From CAYRIY01 sp964424335 (lineage in GTDB: Bacteria > Bacillota > Limnochordia > DTU080 > RSA5): a DNA stretch of 62,397 nucleotides. How positions within the stretch are numbered: position 1 is the first letter of the stretch; each line of letters opens with the position of its first letter. This document shows, piece after piece, positions 34,447-42,819 of this stretch. The DNA lies in the NCBI GenBank assembly GCA_964424335.1, contig CAYRIY010000007.1, positions 1-62,397 on the forward strand, read 5' to 3'. The notes under the pieces are model-generated. The model worked only from the letters and a program-made list of their open reading frames with translations. It did no database searches and was not told where the DNA came from. A program made the position numbers and the translations under genes.

Positions 34447-34620
34447 CGTGTACCACTCCTTTTGAACGTGTCCCCCCAGGCGGTGCTCATGGACGAGTCG
34501 CCTTTCGTCACGTGCATGAGCCCGCCTTGTGCAGCCTGTGTCGACGTTCGTGCGCTGCCGTGGGGATTAACTTCTGAAAATTCGATTGGCATCGTCGGGA
34601 TTTGCACTTCAGGATTGCGA

Positions 34621-34651
34621 TGACGCTTCCTTTTTCGAAAAATCGGCGTCA
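34621..34651 (-). promoter_or_regulatory. Nested palindrome, candidate LacI-family operator or terminator
   Basis: TGACGC ... GCGTCA (6-bp outer arms) encloses the perfect 12-bp palindrome TTTTTCGAAAAA, with a central CG as in LacI-family operators. It sits between the LacI-type gene (its stop codon overlaps the edge) and the sugar-binding-protein gene 175 nt downstream on the same strand, so it could be the site by which this regulator controls the transporter gene; it could also act as a weak hairpin terminator. Confidence 0.45.
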
Positions 34652-35647
34652 AAATTCTGACTTCGGTGGAGCTCCGACGCTGCCGTACCGAATCACTTGA
34701 GCCTGAAGGTTTTCACGAACCGTTTGATTGGGCCTCGTGACCACGCGGCGAAGGGCGCGTACCGCTGCTACACCCAGGTCAAACGACGGCTGGAGTATGG
34801 TGTCGAACGGACGCTCTTCCCATGGTCGGGCGTGACCGATGCCAACAAAGGAGAGCTGGGCCGGAACCTGTATCGCCAAGCGGCAAAGTCGCTCGTGAAT
34901 GAGTTTGGAGAGCTCGGATGTGCCGCCGATGATCGCCGTTGGGGGTGTTGGCGCTGCAAGAAGGGATGACAGCCAATCGCTTACCCGGCCCAATGAGACG
35001 TGGTGGATGTGGTCGCGGCCTTTACGGCTATTGCCAAGCGCTCCGAGCGCGTCCGTAAATCCTTGGAGCCGCTGCATTTGACTCCACCAGTCGGTCGAGT
35101 TGATTGCGAGATGGACGCGTGTATGCCCGAGCTCAAGGAGGTGGCGGGTCACCTGGTAGACGGCGCGATGCATGTCGATCGCGACCGTGTTGCCCTCGTG
35201 CCCCATGAGGAGAGCGACCGTCGCTGCCTCGGGCTCCTTGGGGAGCCATTCCTCGAGGGGAATGCGCGCGGGAAAACAGGCGAGGATCACGCCGAGAATC
35301 CCGTCGCGGCTTAGGAGGGAGCGGACCTCTCCTTGGACTTTTTGGGGGCTAGCGGCCGTGCAGAACGTGACAGGCAGGGAGCTCTTTGACGCTTCGTCCA
35401 GGATGCCGCTCATGATGAGTTGCCAGTAGGTGTTTCCAAAGCTGACCCAAGGTGCGACGACGAGCACGCCGGAGAGGACGTCGGGGTTGCGCACGACCTC
35501 GTATTTGAGCTCGCGCACGGCCTCCCAAACAGCCGAACGGGTGGCTTGATCCACCCCCGACCGGCCGTTGATCACCCGGGAGGCCGTAGAGACCGATACG
35601 TTGGAGCGCTTTGCGACATCGGTCAGATTAGGGCGCTGCGAGCGCAT
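34649..35647 (-). CDS. LacI-family transcriptional regulator
   Basis: A 332-residue repressor: N-terminal HTH (NLTDVAKRSNVSVSTASRVINGR, about 6-28) with hinge helix, then a periplasmic-binding-like sugar sensor domain (LGVILACFP..., HTRVHLAINSTD, SFVGIGHARPWEERPFDTI). It presumably controls the adjacent sugar-binding-protein gene in response to a sugar. The start chosen is ATG 35647; the GTG at 35662 is also possible. It begins 34 nt after the msrB stop, so both may share a transcript. Confidence 0.9.
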   Translation of the reverse strand: MRSQRPNLTDVAKRSNVSVSTASRVINGRSGVDQATRSAVWEAVRELKYEVVRNPDVLSGVLVVAPWVSFGNTYWQLIMSGILDEASKSSLPVTFCTAASPQKVQGEVRSLLSRDGILGVILACFPARIPLEEWLPKEPEAATVALLMGHEGNTVAIDMHRAVYQVTRHLLELGHTRVHLAINSTDWWSQMQRLQGFTDALGALGNSRKGRDHIHHVSLGRVSDWLSSLLAAPTPPTAIIGGTSELSKLIHERLCRLAIQVPAQLSFVGIGHARPWEERPFDTILQPSFDLGVAAVRALRRVVTRPNQTVRENLQAQVIRYGSVGAPPKSEF

Positions 35648-35680
35648 GATCGGCTGGGGCACCTTTGGCGCCAGGATGAA

Positions 35681-36088
35681 TCACGCCTTTGCCGGATCGA
35701 GGCGAAGCGAAGCCGAGTTGATGCAGTAGCGAAGTCCGGTCGGCTTGGGGCCGTCGGGAAATACGTGGCCGAGGTGTGCGTCGCATTTCGCGCACTTGGC
35801 CTCGATGCGGCGCATGCCGAAACTGGTATCTTCGGCGTATTTGATCGCCTCTTTTTCGTACGGCTCCCAAAAACTCGGCCAGCCGGTGCCCGAGTCGTAC
35901 TTGGTCTCCGAGCGAAATAACGGGGTGTCGCAGCAGATGCAGCGGTAGATGCCGGGATCCTTGCAGTCCCAGTAGAGCCCTGTAAACGGGGGCTCGGTAT
36001 CGCCGCACCTCGTGACCTGGTACTGTTGCTCGGTGAGCGCCTCGCGCCACTTCTCGTCAGCCGGGGCGTCTTGGTTTGGTCGGCTCAA
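35681..36088 (-). CDS. msrB: Peptide-methionine (R)-S-oxide reductase MsrB
   Basis: A 135-residue cytoplasmic enzyme that reduces methionine-R-sulfoxide in oxidised proteins. It has the two zinc-binding CxxC pairs (Cys50/Cys53, Cys99/Cys102), the YDSGTGWPSFW stretch and catalytic Cys122 in RYCINSASL. There is no selenocysteine codon and no fused MsrA. The recycling Cys is probably in the N-terminal part (Cys28 or Cys42). Located between the LacI and polyprenyl synthase genes, all on the minus strand. Confidence 0.95.
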   Translation of the reverse strand: MSRPNQDAPADEKWREALTEQQYQVTRCGDTEPPFTGLYWDCKDPGIYRCICCDTPLFRSETKYDSGTGWPSFWEPYEKEAIKYAEDTSFGMRRIEAKCAKCDAHLGHVFPDGPKPTGLRYCINSASLRLDPAKA

Positions 36089-36163
36089 TGCTTTTGGCCT
36101 CCCATCTGTTTTTCCGTACGTCTGGTTTCATTATAGGTATAAGCTCAATTCGTAAGCAACACC

Positions 36164-37315
36164 TTACGCATCCCGTCGGGTGGCGGCGGTTGCCAGCGCG
36201 GCAAGCCTCCGGCCGGCCGGTGTCGGCGCGAGTCGCCCGAGGCGCTGGGCGCCCTCTCGTGCGAGGGATTCGCCGTAGGCGCGAGCCGCCTTTAAGGCGC
36301 CGGTCGACTGCACGCCTTCGCACACTGCCGCAACCGTCTCGGAATCAATCGAGCGCTGCCTGATGCGCGGCGCAAGCCACGAGCGCCAAGTGGGCTGCCT
36401 TAGCAAGTAGATCACGGGAAGCGTCAGGTTCCCTTCCTTGAGATCGGCGCAGATCGGTTTGCCCATTTTTTCAGCCGATCCCGCAAAGTCGAGAACATCG
36501 TCGATCACTTGATACGCAAGGCCAAGATTGAGGCCAAATTCGCCCAACTTGCGCGCCGTCTCTGCGTCGGCCCCTTGAAGTCGGGCGCCCACCTCGCAGC
36601 AGGCGGCGATGAGGGCGGCGGTCTTTCCCCGGATGCGCTCGGCGTAGGTTCGTTCTGTAACATCCGGGTCGTAGGCTTGTTGTCGTTGCAAGATTTCCCC
36701 GTGGCACATTTGGGAGATCGCCTCGGTCATCAGCGTGACCGCCCCAAACGCAGCGTGAGGGGCAAGGAGGCGAAACGCGGCTGCAAAGAGGCAGTCGCCT
36801 GCGAGCACCGCAGTGTGATTGCTCCAGCGGGCGTTGACCGAAGGGCGGTCTCGTCGCGTGTGGGCGCCGTCGATGATGTCGTCATGGATGAGCGAGGCGA
36901 CGTGGATGATTTCGGCTGCCGCCGCCACGTCATACACGGCGTCATGGCATTGCACGTCCACATCGGCTTCGGCGATTTCGTCACCGCCGCTCTCGCTCNN
37001 NNNNNNNNNNNNNNNNNNNNNNNNNNNNNNNNNNNNNNNNNNNNNNNNNNNNNNNNNNNNNNNNNNNNNNNNNNNNNNNNNNNNNNNNNNNNNNNNNNCG
37101 CTCTCGCTCCCGCTGCCGGCTCGCGCTGCCTCCAAGGCGGCCTGAGCGCTCAAAATGACGAGCGTCGGCCGGACGCCCTTCCCGCCCGCTTCGATCAGGT
37201 GCGACGACGCCTCCCGCAGCTCGCCGGAGATTCGTCCCAGCTCACTTTGGAGGCGTTGCTGCACAGGGTCGAGGCGCATGTCCAATGCTGTTGAAATTGC
37301 AGTCACACGGATCAC
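36164..37315 (-). CDS. Polyprenyl (heptaprenyl-type) diphosphate synthase, interrupted by a scaffold gap
   Basis: A trans-prenyltransferase that makes the isoprenoid tail of a quinone or the lipid carrier. First Asp-rich motif LIHDDIIDGAH and second IDDVLDF are intact, with the KTAALIAACC stretch between. The N-terminal 70 residues (LDPVQQRLQSEL..., GGKGVRPTLVIL) fit HepT/IspB enzymes. A 100-N gap at 36999-37098 falls after a Gly/Ser/Glu stretch; if the 11-base overlap is collapsed the frame stays open and the protein is about 346 residues, close to the family length of about 320-330. GTG start 37315 or 37306. No other quinone or isoprenoid gene is adjacent. Confidence 0.88.
   Translation of the reverse strand: MIRVTAISTALDMRLDPVQQRLQSELGRISGELREASSHLIEAGGKGVRPTLVILSAQAALEAARAGSGSESXXXXXXXXXXXXXXXXXXXXXXXXXXXXXXXXXXSESGGDEIAEADVDVQCHDAVYDVAAAAEIIHVASLIHDDIIDGAHTRRDRPSVNARWSNHTAVLAGDCLFAAAFRLLAPHAAFGAVTLMTEAISQMCHGEILQRQQAYDPDVTERTYAERIRGKTAALIAACCEVGARLQGADAETARKLGEFGLNLGLAYQVIDDVLDFAGSAEKMGKPICADLKEGNLTLPVIYLLRQPTWRSWLAPRIRQRSIDSETVAAVCEGVQSTGALKAARAYGESLAREGAQRLGRLAPTPAGRRLAALATAATRRDA
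36999..37098. other. Assembly gap (100 N) inside the prenyl synthase gene, with an 11-bp repeated flank
   Basis: The 11 bases before the gap (36988-36998, CGCTCTCGCTC) are repeated right after it (37099-37109). Removing 100 N plus 11 bases (111, a multiple of three) keeps the reading frame and makes a continuous synthase, so the gap is probably spurious. Confidence 0.75.
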
Positions 37316-37544
37316 CTCACCGTTTGGGTTTACTTATTATGCCTGAGCGTGATTGGCAGCATGCTCACCATCTCGATCGGCCTGCTCGTTTTGCCTCTTT
37401 TACCAGTAGGGGAACGCAAAGCCGGGCGGAGAATGGAGTCAGGAGACGTAGCGCACGGACGGGATCACATAAAGTGTGGTACGGTGTTTTCCTCCGGCTT
37501 CGATTCCGAAGGAGCTTTAACGTATCGGGGAGGTCAAAAGGCCC
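37316..37544. other. Divergent intergenic region
   Basis: Holds the promoters of the prenyl synthase (minus) and the oligopeptide-ABC ATPase (plus) genes, but I see no box pair that I would call. A short GTG-started frame from 37349 encodes a hydrophobic run (LTISIGLLVLPLLPV); I find no ribosome site and do not call it a gene. Confidence 0.5.
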
Positions 37545-38606
37545 ATGAACGTTCCGGCGGATCAGGTTGCGCCCGCCGACATCGACGAGCGGTCGGCTCC
37601 GGGCGACACTTTGATTGAGCTGCGGGGCCTCAAGGCGCATTTCAAGACGGATAAAGGCATCGTCCGGGCCGTGGACGGCGTCGATCTCGTCATTCGCAAA
37701 AATCGCACCTTGGGCGTCGTGGGCGAAAGCGGTTGCGGCAAGAGCGTGATGGCCCTTTCGATCCTGGGATTGCTTCCGCGCTCACAAGCAACGGTGTCGG
37801 GGGAAATTCTCTACCACCGAGAGGACGGGAGCGTCGTCGACCTCGCCAAGCTCAACCCGATGGGCAAGGCGATCCGCCAGATTCGCGGCAAAGAGATCGC
37901 CATGATTTTTCAAGAGCCGATGACCTCGCTCAATCCGGTATACTCCATCGGCAATCAGATCATCGAGGCGATTCGCCTTCATCAAAAGGTAAGCGCCAAA
38001 GAGGCTCGCAGCCGCGCCATCGAGATGCTGCGGCTCGTGGGGATTCCCGTCCCCGAGCGACGAGTGGATGAGTACCCGCATCAGATCAGCGGCGGCATGC
38101 GGCAGCGGGCCATGATCGCCATGGCGCTTTCGTGCAATCCGAAGCTGCTCATTTGCGACGAGCCTACGACGGCCCTCGACGTAACCATCCAAGCTCAGAT
38201 CCTCGACTTGATGCAAAAGCTCCAAGAGGAGCTGCGAACTGCGATCGTCATGATCTCCCACGACCTCGGCGTCATCGCCGGCATGGCGGATGAAGTCGCG
38301 GTGATGTACCTGGGCCAGGTGGTGGAGTACGGCGGCGTGCGCGAGGTGTTTAAGCTGCGGCGCCACCCCTACACGCAAGGGCTCTTTCATTCGATCCCGC
38401 ACTTGGGGCAGAGGGAGAAGAAGCGGCTCGAGCCGATCCGGGGCGTGGTACCCGATCCTCGGTCGATGCCGCAAGGATGTCGGTTTGCCGACCGGTGTCC
38501 GCACAAGCTGGAGATTTGCGACACGCCGCCGCCCTTTGTCCAAACCGACGAGGCGCACTTCGCCCGGTGCTGGTTGCACGATCCGGAGGTGAAAAGGGGT
38601 GGTTGA
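37545..38606 (+). CDS. Oligopeptide/dipeptide ABC transporter ATP-binding protein (OppD/DppD-like)
   Basis: A 353-residue cytoplasmic ATPase: Walker A GESGCGKS near 64-71, Q-loop FQEPMTSLNP near 123, signature ISGGMRQR near 183, Walker B LLICDEPTTALD near 202, H-loop SHDLG. The C-terminal oligo_HPY region (GCRFADRCPHKLEICD) with its four Cys is typical of OppD/DppD. It powers uptake of peptides (or nickel, or sugars in some thermophiles). Next is the OppF-like partner with an 8-nt overlap. No permease or binding protein for this system is nearby. ATG start, with GGGAGG upstream. Confidence 0.9.
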   Translation: MNVPADQVAPADIDERSAPGDTLIELRGLKAHFKTDKGIVRAVDGVDLVIRKNRTLGVVGESGCGKSVMALSILGLLPRSQATVSGEILYHREDGSVVDLAKLNPMGKAIRQIRGKEIAMIFQEPMTSLNPVYSIGNQIIEAIRLHQKVSAKEARSRAIEMLRLVGIPVPERRVDEYPHQISGGMRQRAMIAMALSCNPKLLICDEPTTALDVTIQAQILDLMQKLQEELRTAIVMISHDLGVIAGMADEVAVMYLGQVVEYGGVREVFKLRRHPYTQGLFHSIPHLGQREKKRLEPIRGVVPDPRSMPQGCRFADRCPHKLEICDTPPPFVQTDEAHFARCWLHDPEVKRGG

Positions 38607-39687
38607 GCCGGGTTTCGCGCCGCGAAGCGACGTTTCAATGGAGAAAGACGCGATCCTAGAAGTGCGAGGTTTGAAGAAGTACTTTCCCGTCTACGGGGGC
38701 GTATTTCGGCGGCACATCGCCGACGTCAAGGCCGTAGACGACGTTTCGTTCACCGTCCGAGAAGGCGAAACGCTCGGTCTCGTGGGTGAGAGCGGCTGCG
38801 GCAAGACGACGGTGGGCCGTTCCATCGTACGCTTGATCGAGCCCACGAGCGGACAGATTCTCATTCGCACGCGCGTCGCGGGCGATGGAAGCAGCGAGCT
38901 CGACATGGCGAGCTTGTCCAAAGCCCAGCTAAAGCAGGTGCGCCGTGAGGTTCAGATGATCTTTCAAGATCCCAACTCTTCGTTAAACCCGAGGATGACG
39001 GTCCGGGAGATCCTCAGAGAGCCCTTTGTCATTCACAAGGTTGGCGGCTCGAGGTCCGAGGTCGAGGACCGCATCGCCGAACTGATGAGGGACGTGGGCT
39101 TGCGGCCGGAGTACGGCAATCGGTATCCCCACCAGTTTTCCGGCGGACAAAGGCAGCGGATCGGGATCGCACGGGCGCTCGCGCTCCGGCCTAGGCTGAT
39201 CGTGGCCGACGAGCCCGTATCGGCGCTCGACGTTTCTGTCCAGGGCCAGGTGCTCAATCTCCTCCAAGACCTGCAGGATAAGTTTCGGCTGACCTACCTT
39301 TTTATCGCGCACAATCTGTCGGTCGTGGAGCACATCAGCGATCGCGTGGCGGTGATGTACCTCGGGAAAATCGTCGAGCTGGCAAAGAGCGACGACCTGT
39401 ACGCCCATCCGAGGCACCCGTACACGGAAGCGCTGCTTTCAGCCGTCCCCGTGGCGGACCCTGATCAAAGGCGCGAGCGGATCGTCCTTCAAGGGAGCGT
39501 TCCTTCGCCGCTCAATCCGCCGAAAGGGTGCCGGTTTCACACCCGCTGCCCGTACGCCAAAGAGGGCGGGCGCATGGCGCGGTGTTCGACGCAGGCGCCT
39601 GAACTTAGGCGGATCGGGCGCGCCCAGTGGGTCGCTTGCCACTTTGCCGAAGAGCTCAAGCTTCGAGGCGCCGCTTCCCGAACGTAG
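38599..39687 (+). CDS. Oligopeptide/dipeptide ABC transporter ATP-binding protein (OppF/DppF-like)
   Basis: A 362-residue ATPase partner of the preceding gene: KKYFPVYGGVFRR at the start (typical of OppF), Walker A GESGCGKTT near 71-79, Q-loop FQDPNSSLNPRM, signature FSGGQRQR near 180, Walker B LIVADEPVSALD near 200, C-terminal GCRFHTRCPYAKEG with Cys pair. Starts at GTG 38599, within the upstream gene; a later ATG at 38638 is also possible. Two-gene unit, lacking permease genes. Confidence 0.9.
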   Translation: MVEPGFAPRSDVSMEKDAILEVRGLKKYFPVYGGVFRRHIADVKAVDDVSFTVREGETLGLVGESGCGKTTVGRSIVRLIEPTSGQILIRTRVAGDGSSELDMASLSKAQLKQVRREVQMIFQDPNSSLNPRMTVREILREPFVIHKVGGSRSEVEDRIAELMRDVGLRPEYGNRYPHQFSGGQRQRIGIARALALRPRLIVADEPVSALDVSVQGQVLNLLQDLQDKFRLTYLFIAHNLSVVEHISDRVAVMYLGKIVELAKSDDLYAHPRHPYTEALLSAVPVADPDQRRERIVLQGSVPSPLNPPKGCRFHTRCPYAKEGGRMARCSTQAPELRRIGRAQWVACHFAEELKLRGAASRT

Positions 39688-39799
39688 ACGCTTGGTCCAA
39701 TCGATCCGGACGAAGCCTCCGAAGGAATGCGCTTTGGCTGATCGAAATCTGGGGTATTGGTCCGGGGCATATCCCGGAGTTGCATCGGAGGATCGTCGG

Positions 39800-40945
39800 A
39801 TGAGGATAACCGGAGTCGAGACATTCATCGCCGGCAACCCGTGGAAGAACTGGGTCTTCGCCAAAGTGACGACGGACGAAGGCGTATACGGCGTCGGTGA
39901 AGGCACATTGAACGGTTTTGCCAAAACGGTCGAGGCCGCCATTCACGAGTTGAAGCACCTGGTAATCGGCCTCGATCCCTTTCAGGTCGAAGCGGTCACG
40001 CTCAAGCTCGGTCGGGACGTGTACTCAGACGGCGGACAGATCCAAGGCTCCGCGCTCTCGGCCATCGAGTTTGCCTGCTGGGACATCATGGGCAAGGTGA
40101 CGGGTCAGCCGCTCTACAACTTGCTCGGCGGGCGGTGCCACGATCGGCTCAGGGCGTACGCGAACGGCTGGTATCGCGGCCCGAGGACGCCGGAAAACTT
40201 TTACGAACGAGCGAGGCAAGTGGTCGCCAAGGGGTACACGGCGCTCAAGTTCGACCCGTTTGGCGCCGCTTGGCGCATCGTCGATCGCAGCGATTTCGAC
40301 CTTGCCATCGACATCATCGCCGCCGTGCGGGACGCCGTCGGGGACGACGTGGACATCTTGGTCGAAGGGCACAATCGCTTCTCCGTACACCAGGCGATTC
40401 GCTTCGCGCAAGAGATGGCCAAGTTCAAGCCGGTTTGTTTTGAGGCGCCCGTACCGCACACGCGCATCAAAGCCGTCGTCGAGGTAGCAAAGCACAGCCC
40501 GGTGCCGATCGCCTGCGGCGAGGACTACCACACCCGGGAGCAGTTTGCCGAGCTCTTAAGTCACGATGCTGTACATATCATCCAGCTCGAGCCTCAGTTC
40601 CTCGGGCTTTCGGCATCAAAGCAGATTTGCGGCATGGCGCACGCGCACCACGCCGTGACGGCGCCGCACAGCGCTCAAGGGCCGATCTGCTCGCTCGTGT
40701 GCGCGCACCTCAACGCAGCGACGCCCAACTTCTTCATTCACGAGATCTTTGACGACTTCAACGAGCCGTGGGAAAAGGAGATCATCACGCACCCCGCCGT
40801 GGTCAAGGACGGGTACGTCGAGATCCCGGATCGCCCGGGGATCGGCACCGACCTGGTCATCGAAGAGATTCAAAAGCACCCCTACCAACCGGGCAACTGG
40901 CTTCCGCTATTCCGCCAAGGTTGGGAGCGGCGAGAAGGGGAGTAA
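39800..40945 (+). CDS. Enolase-superfamily sugar-acid dehydratase (mandelate racemase/galactonate dehydratase group)
   Basis: A 381-residue cytoplasmic enzyme: N-terminal capping domain (about 1-115) and a TIM barrel with metal ligands in VEGHNRF (about 188), FEAPV (about 214) and CGEDYH (about 240), and a His in APHSAQGPI (about 290). These enzymes dehydrate aldonic or aldaric acids such as galactonate, mannonate or galactarate. In many relatives the first ligand is Asp in a DxH motif; here it is Glu (EGH). I choose the ATG at 39800 (GGAGG 8 nt upstream); the longer frame overlaps the OppF gene. It starts a three-gene cluster with an oxidoreductase and a uronate-dehydrogenase-like SDR. Confidence 0.9.
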   Translation: MRITGVETFIAGNPWKNWVFAKVTTDEGVYGVGEGTLNGFAKTVEAAIHELKHLVIGLDPFQVEAVTLKLGRDVYSDGGQIQGSALSAIEFACWDIMGKVTGQPLYNLLGGRCHDRLRAYANGWYRGPRTPENFYERARQVVAKGYTALKFDPFGAAWRIVDRSDFDLAIDIIAAVRDAVGDDVDILVEGHNRFSVHQAIRFAQEMAKFKPVCFEAPVPHTRIKAVVEVAKHSPVPIACGEDYHTREQFAELLSHDAVHIIQLEPQFLGLSASKQICGMAHAHHAVTAPHSAQGPICSLVCAHLNAATPNFFIHEIFDDFNEPWEKEIITHPAVVKDGYVEIPDRPGIGTDLVIEEIQKHPYQPGNWLPLFRQGWERREGE

Positions 40946-40947
40946 GC

Positions 40948-41982
40948 GTGTCGCGACCTTCGCCGCTGCGCGTCGGGATGATCGGCGCCTCGGGCCACTA
41001 CGGCAGGGCGCTCAAGGCCATCGCCGAGTCCGACCTGGCCTTTTTGTCAGGTGTCGCGTTCACTCATCCCGAAGAGCCGCGCGATGCGGTGCGCAGGCAT
41101 GCGGCGTATACGGATACGACAACCGAGTACCTAAGCGCCGAGGAACTCCTCGACCAAGGCGAACTCGACGTCGTGATCGTCAACCCTCCGTACGGATGGA
41201 ACGCCAGGTGGACGATCGCCGCCGCCGAGCGCGGCATCGCCATCTACTCGGAAAAGCCCTTGGCGACCACGCTCGAAGACCTGGAAAGGCTGCGCAGCGC
41301 CGTCCTTCAGGCGGGCGTGCCGCTGGTCGGGATGTACGAGTATCGGTCCGATCCGGTCGTATACACGGCCGCCAAGCTGGTGCGGTCGGGCCGGATCGGC
41401 AGACCGCGCCTTGCTTTTGGGCAAAAATCGTACAAGTTTGGCCCCGAGCGCAGGCCCAAGTGGTACGCCGACCACACCCTTTATGGGGGCACGATCCCTT
41501 GGGTTGCGATTCACGCCATCGACTGGACTCGATTCATCGTCGGTGAGGAGTTTGTCGCCGTCTCCGCCGCGCAGTCGCCGCATGGGAAATCTCCGCTTCC
41601 CCGTGTCGACGTCGCCGGGACGTTGCAGCTCGAGAGTGCAAGCGGCTTTTGCGCGGCCGTCACCTTTGACTATCTGCGGCCGAGCGGGGCGAGGACCCAC
41701 GGCAACGATCGGTTTCGCATCGTGGGCGACGAAGGGGAGCTCGCAGGTTCGGTGCCGGAGCGCACACTCGAACTCACCACGGATCAAGGGGTCGAGGTCG
41801 TCGATCTCGAGGAGGCGCCCTTCCTTTTCGAAAGAATGCTCAAAGCGCTTTGGGGCCGGGATTCGTTGCCCATGTCCGCTGAGGACGCGATTGCCTCGAC
41901 ACAGGTGGCGCTTTGGGCGAGGGAAGCTGCCGATCAAAGGCGGCGGCTCGATATCCTTTCCCTCAAGCGTCAAACAGACTGA
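40948..41982 (+). CDS. Gfo/Idh/MocA family oxidoreductase
   Basis: A 344-residue NAD(P)-dependent dehydrogenase: VGMIGASGHYGRAL at the start, with an extra residue in the dinucleotide loop, and SEKPLATT (about 105-112) carrying the family EKP motif. GTG start 3 nt after the dehydratase stop, with AAGGGGAG upstream; the longer open frame that begins inside the previous gene is not used. It sits between a dehydratase and a uronate-dehydrogenase-like gene, so it probably acts on a sugar acid or its keto derivative. The substrate is not known. Confidence 0.9.
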   Translation: MSRPSPLRVGMIGASGHYGRALKAIAESDLAFLSGVAFTHPEEPRDAVRRHAAYTDTTTEYLSAEELLDQGELDVVIVNPPYGWNARWTIAAAERGIAIYSEKPLATTLEDLERLRSAVLQAGVPLVGMYEYRSDPVVYTAAKLVRSGRIGRPRLAFGQKSYKFGPERRPKWYADHTLYGGTIPWVAIHAIDWTRFIVGEEFVAVSAAQSPHGKSPLPRVDVAGTLQLESASGFCAAVTFDYLRPSGARTHGNDRFRIVGDEGELAGSVPERTLELTTDQGVEVVDLEEAPFLFERMLKALWGRDSLPMSAEDAIASTQVALWAREAADQRRRLDILSLKRQTD

Positions 41983-42023
41983 CGGAACATGCTAGTTCGA
42001 AAAATCCCGTGGAGGCGAGTTGG

Positions 42024-42812
42024 ATGCGAGAGATCTACATCACCGGCGTGACCGGCACGATCGGCAAATACCTGGCCGAAGCTCTTTCGGGTGAATATCG
42101 GATACGTGGAAACAGCCGGAGCGGCACGCCGGTCAAAGGCGCGGAGGTCGCAAAAGGCGACGTGCGGGACTTTGAGTTTATGCGCCAACAACTCGAAGGC
42201 GTCGATACGGTGATTCACCTCGGCGCCGACCCGTCGCCCCGCGCCACGTGGGAGAGCGCGCTCAACAACAATATCGACGGCACGCTGCAATTGTACGAAG
42301 CGGCGCGGCATGCGGGCGTGAAGCGGGTGATCTTCGCAAGCAGCAACCACGCGACGGGGATTCTCACCGAAAAGGCGGTCGACATGGATCCCGAAACGCC
42401 GTTTCGGCCCGACAGCTACTATGGCATCAGCAAGGCGACGGGCGAGGTGATCGGCCGATACTTCAGCGATCGATACGGCCTTTCGGTGCTCAACTTCCGC
42501 ATTGGCTGGATCGGCACTTGGGAGACCGAGCAAGAAGTCGTGGAACATTTCAAGAAGATCAAAAGCGCCTATCCCCTGATGTGGCTCAGCCGGCGAGATT
42601 GTGTCGAGGCGCATCGATGCGGGATCGAGGCGCCTCGGGATATTGCATATGGGACCTACTACATCATGTCCAACAACAAGGACATGCTCTGGGACATGAC
42701 CAACGCAAGGGAAGAGCTCGGCTACGAGCCCCAGGACGACCTCGGCGAACTCTTTGCCCGCTATGGTCTGCCCTACGACTTTAGGATTCCGACCGACCGA
42801 CTCGGCGGTTAG
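42024..42812 (+). CDS. NAD-dependent epimerase/dehydratase family protein, uronate-dehydrogenase-like
   Basis: A 262-residue extended-type SDR: TGVTGTIG (about 7-14) cofactor motif, HLGADPS (about 62), FASSNHATG (about 102) and the active-site YYGISK (about 131-136). The SSNHxxG...PDSYYGISKxxGE pattern is that of uronate dehydrogenases, which oxidise galacturonate or glucuronate to the aldarolactone. Together with the dehydratase and oxidoreductase upstream it suggests oxidative uronic-acid catabolism. The ATG at 42024 follows GGAGG by 8 nt; the longer open frame overlaps the previous gene. Confidence 0.83.
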   Translation: MREIYITGVTGTIGKYLAEALSGEYRIRGNSRSGTPVKGAEVAKGDVRDFEFMRQQLEGVDTVIHLGADPSPRATWESALNNNIDGTLQLYEAARHAGVKRVIFASSNHATGILTEKAVDMDPETPFRPDSYYGISKATGEVIGRYFSDRYGLSVLNFRIGWIGTWETEQEVVEHFKKIKSAYPLMWLSRRDCVEAHRCGIEAPRDIAYGTYYIMSNNKDMLWDMTNAREELGYEPQDDLGELFARYGLPYDFRIPTDRLGG

Positions 42813-42819
42813 GCGGCGA

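Noticed and set aside
37349..37618. A GTG-started frame with a hydrophobic N-terminus between the prenyl synthase and oppD-like genes
   Set aside because: Only one hydrophobic run, no ribosome site, and it runs into the oppD-like gene in another frame.
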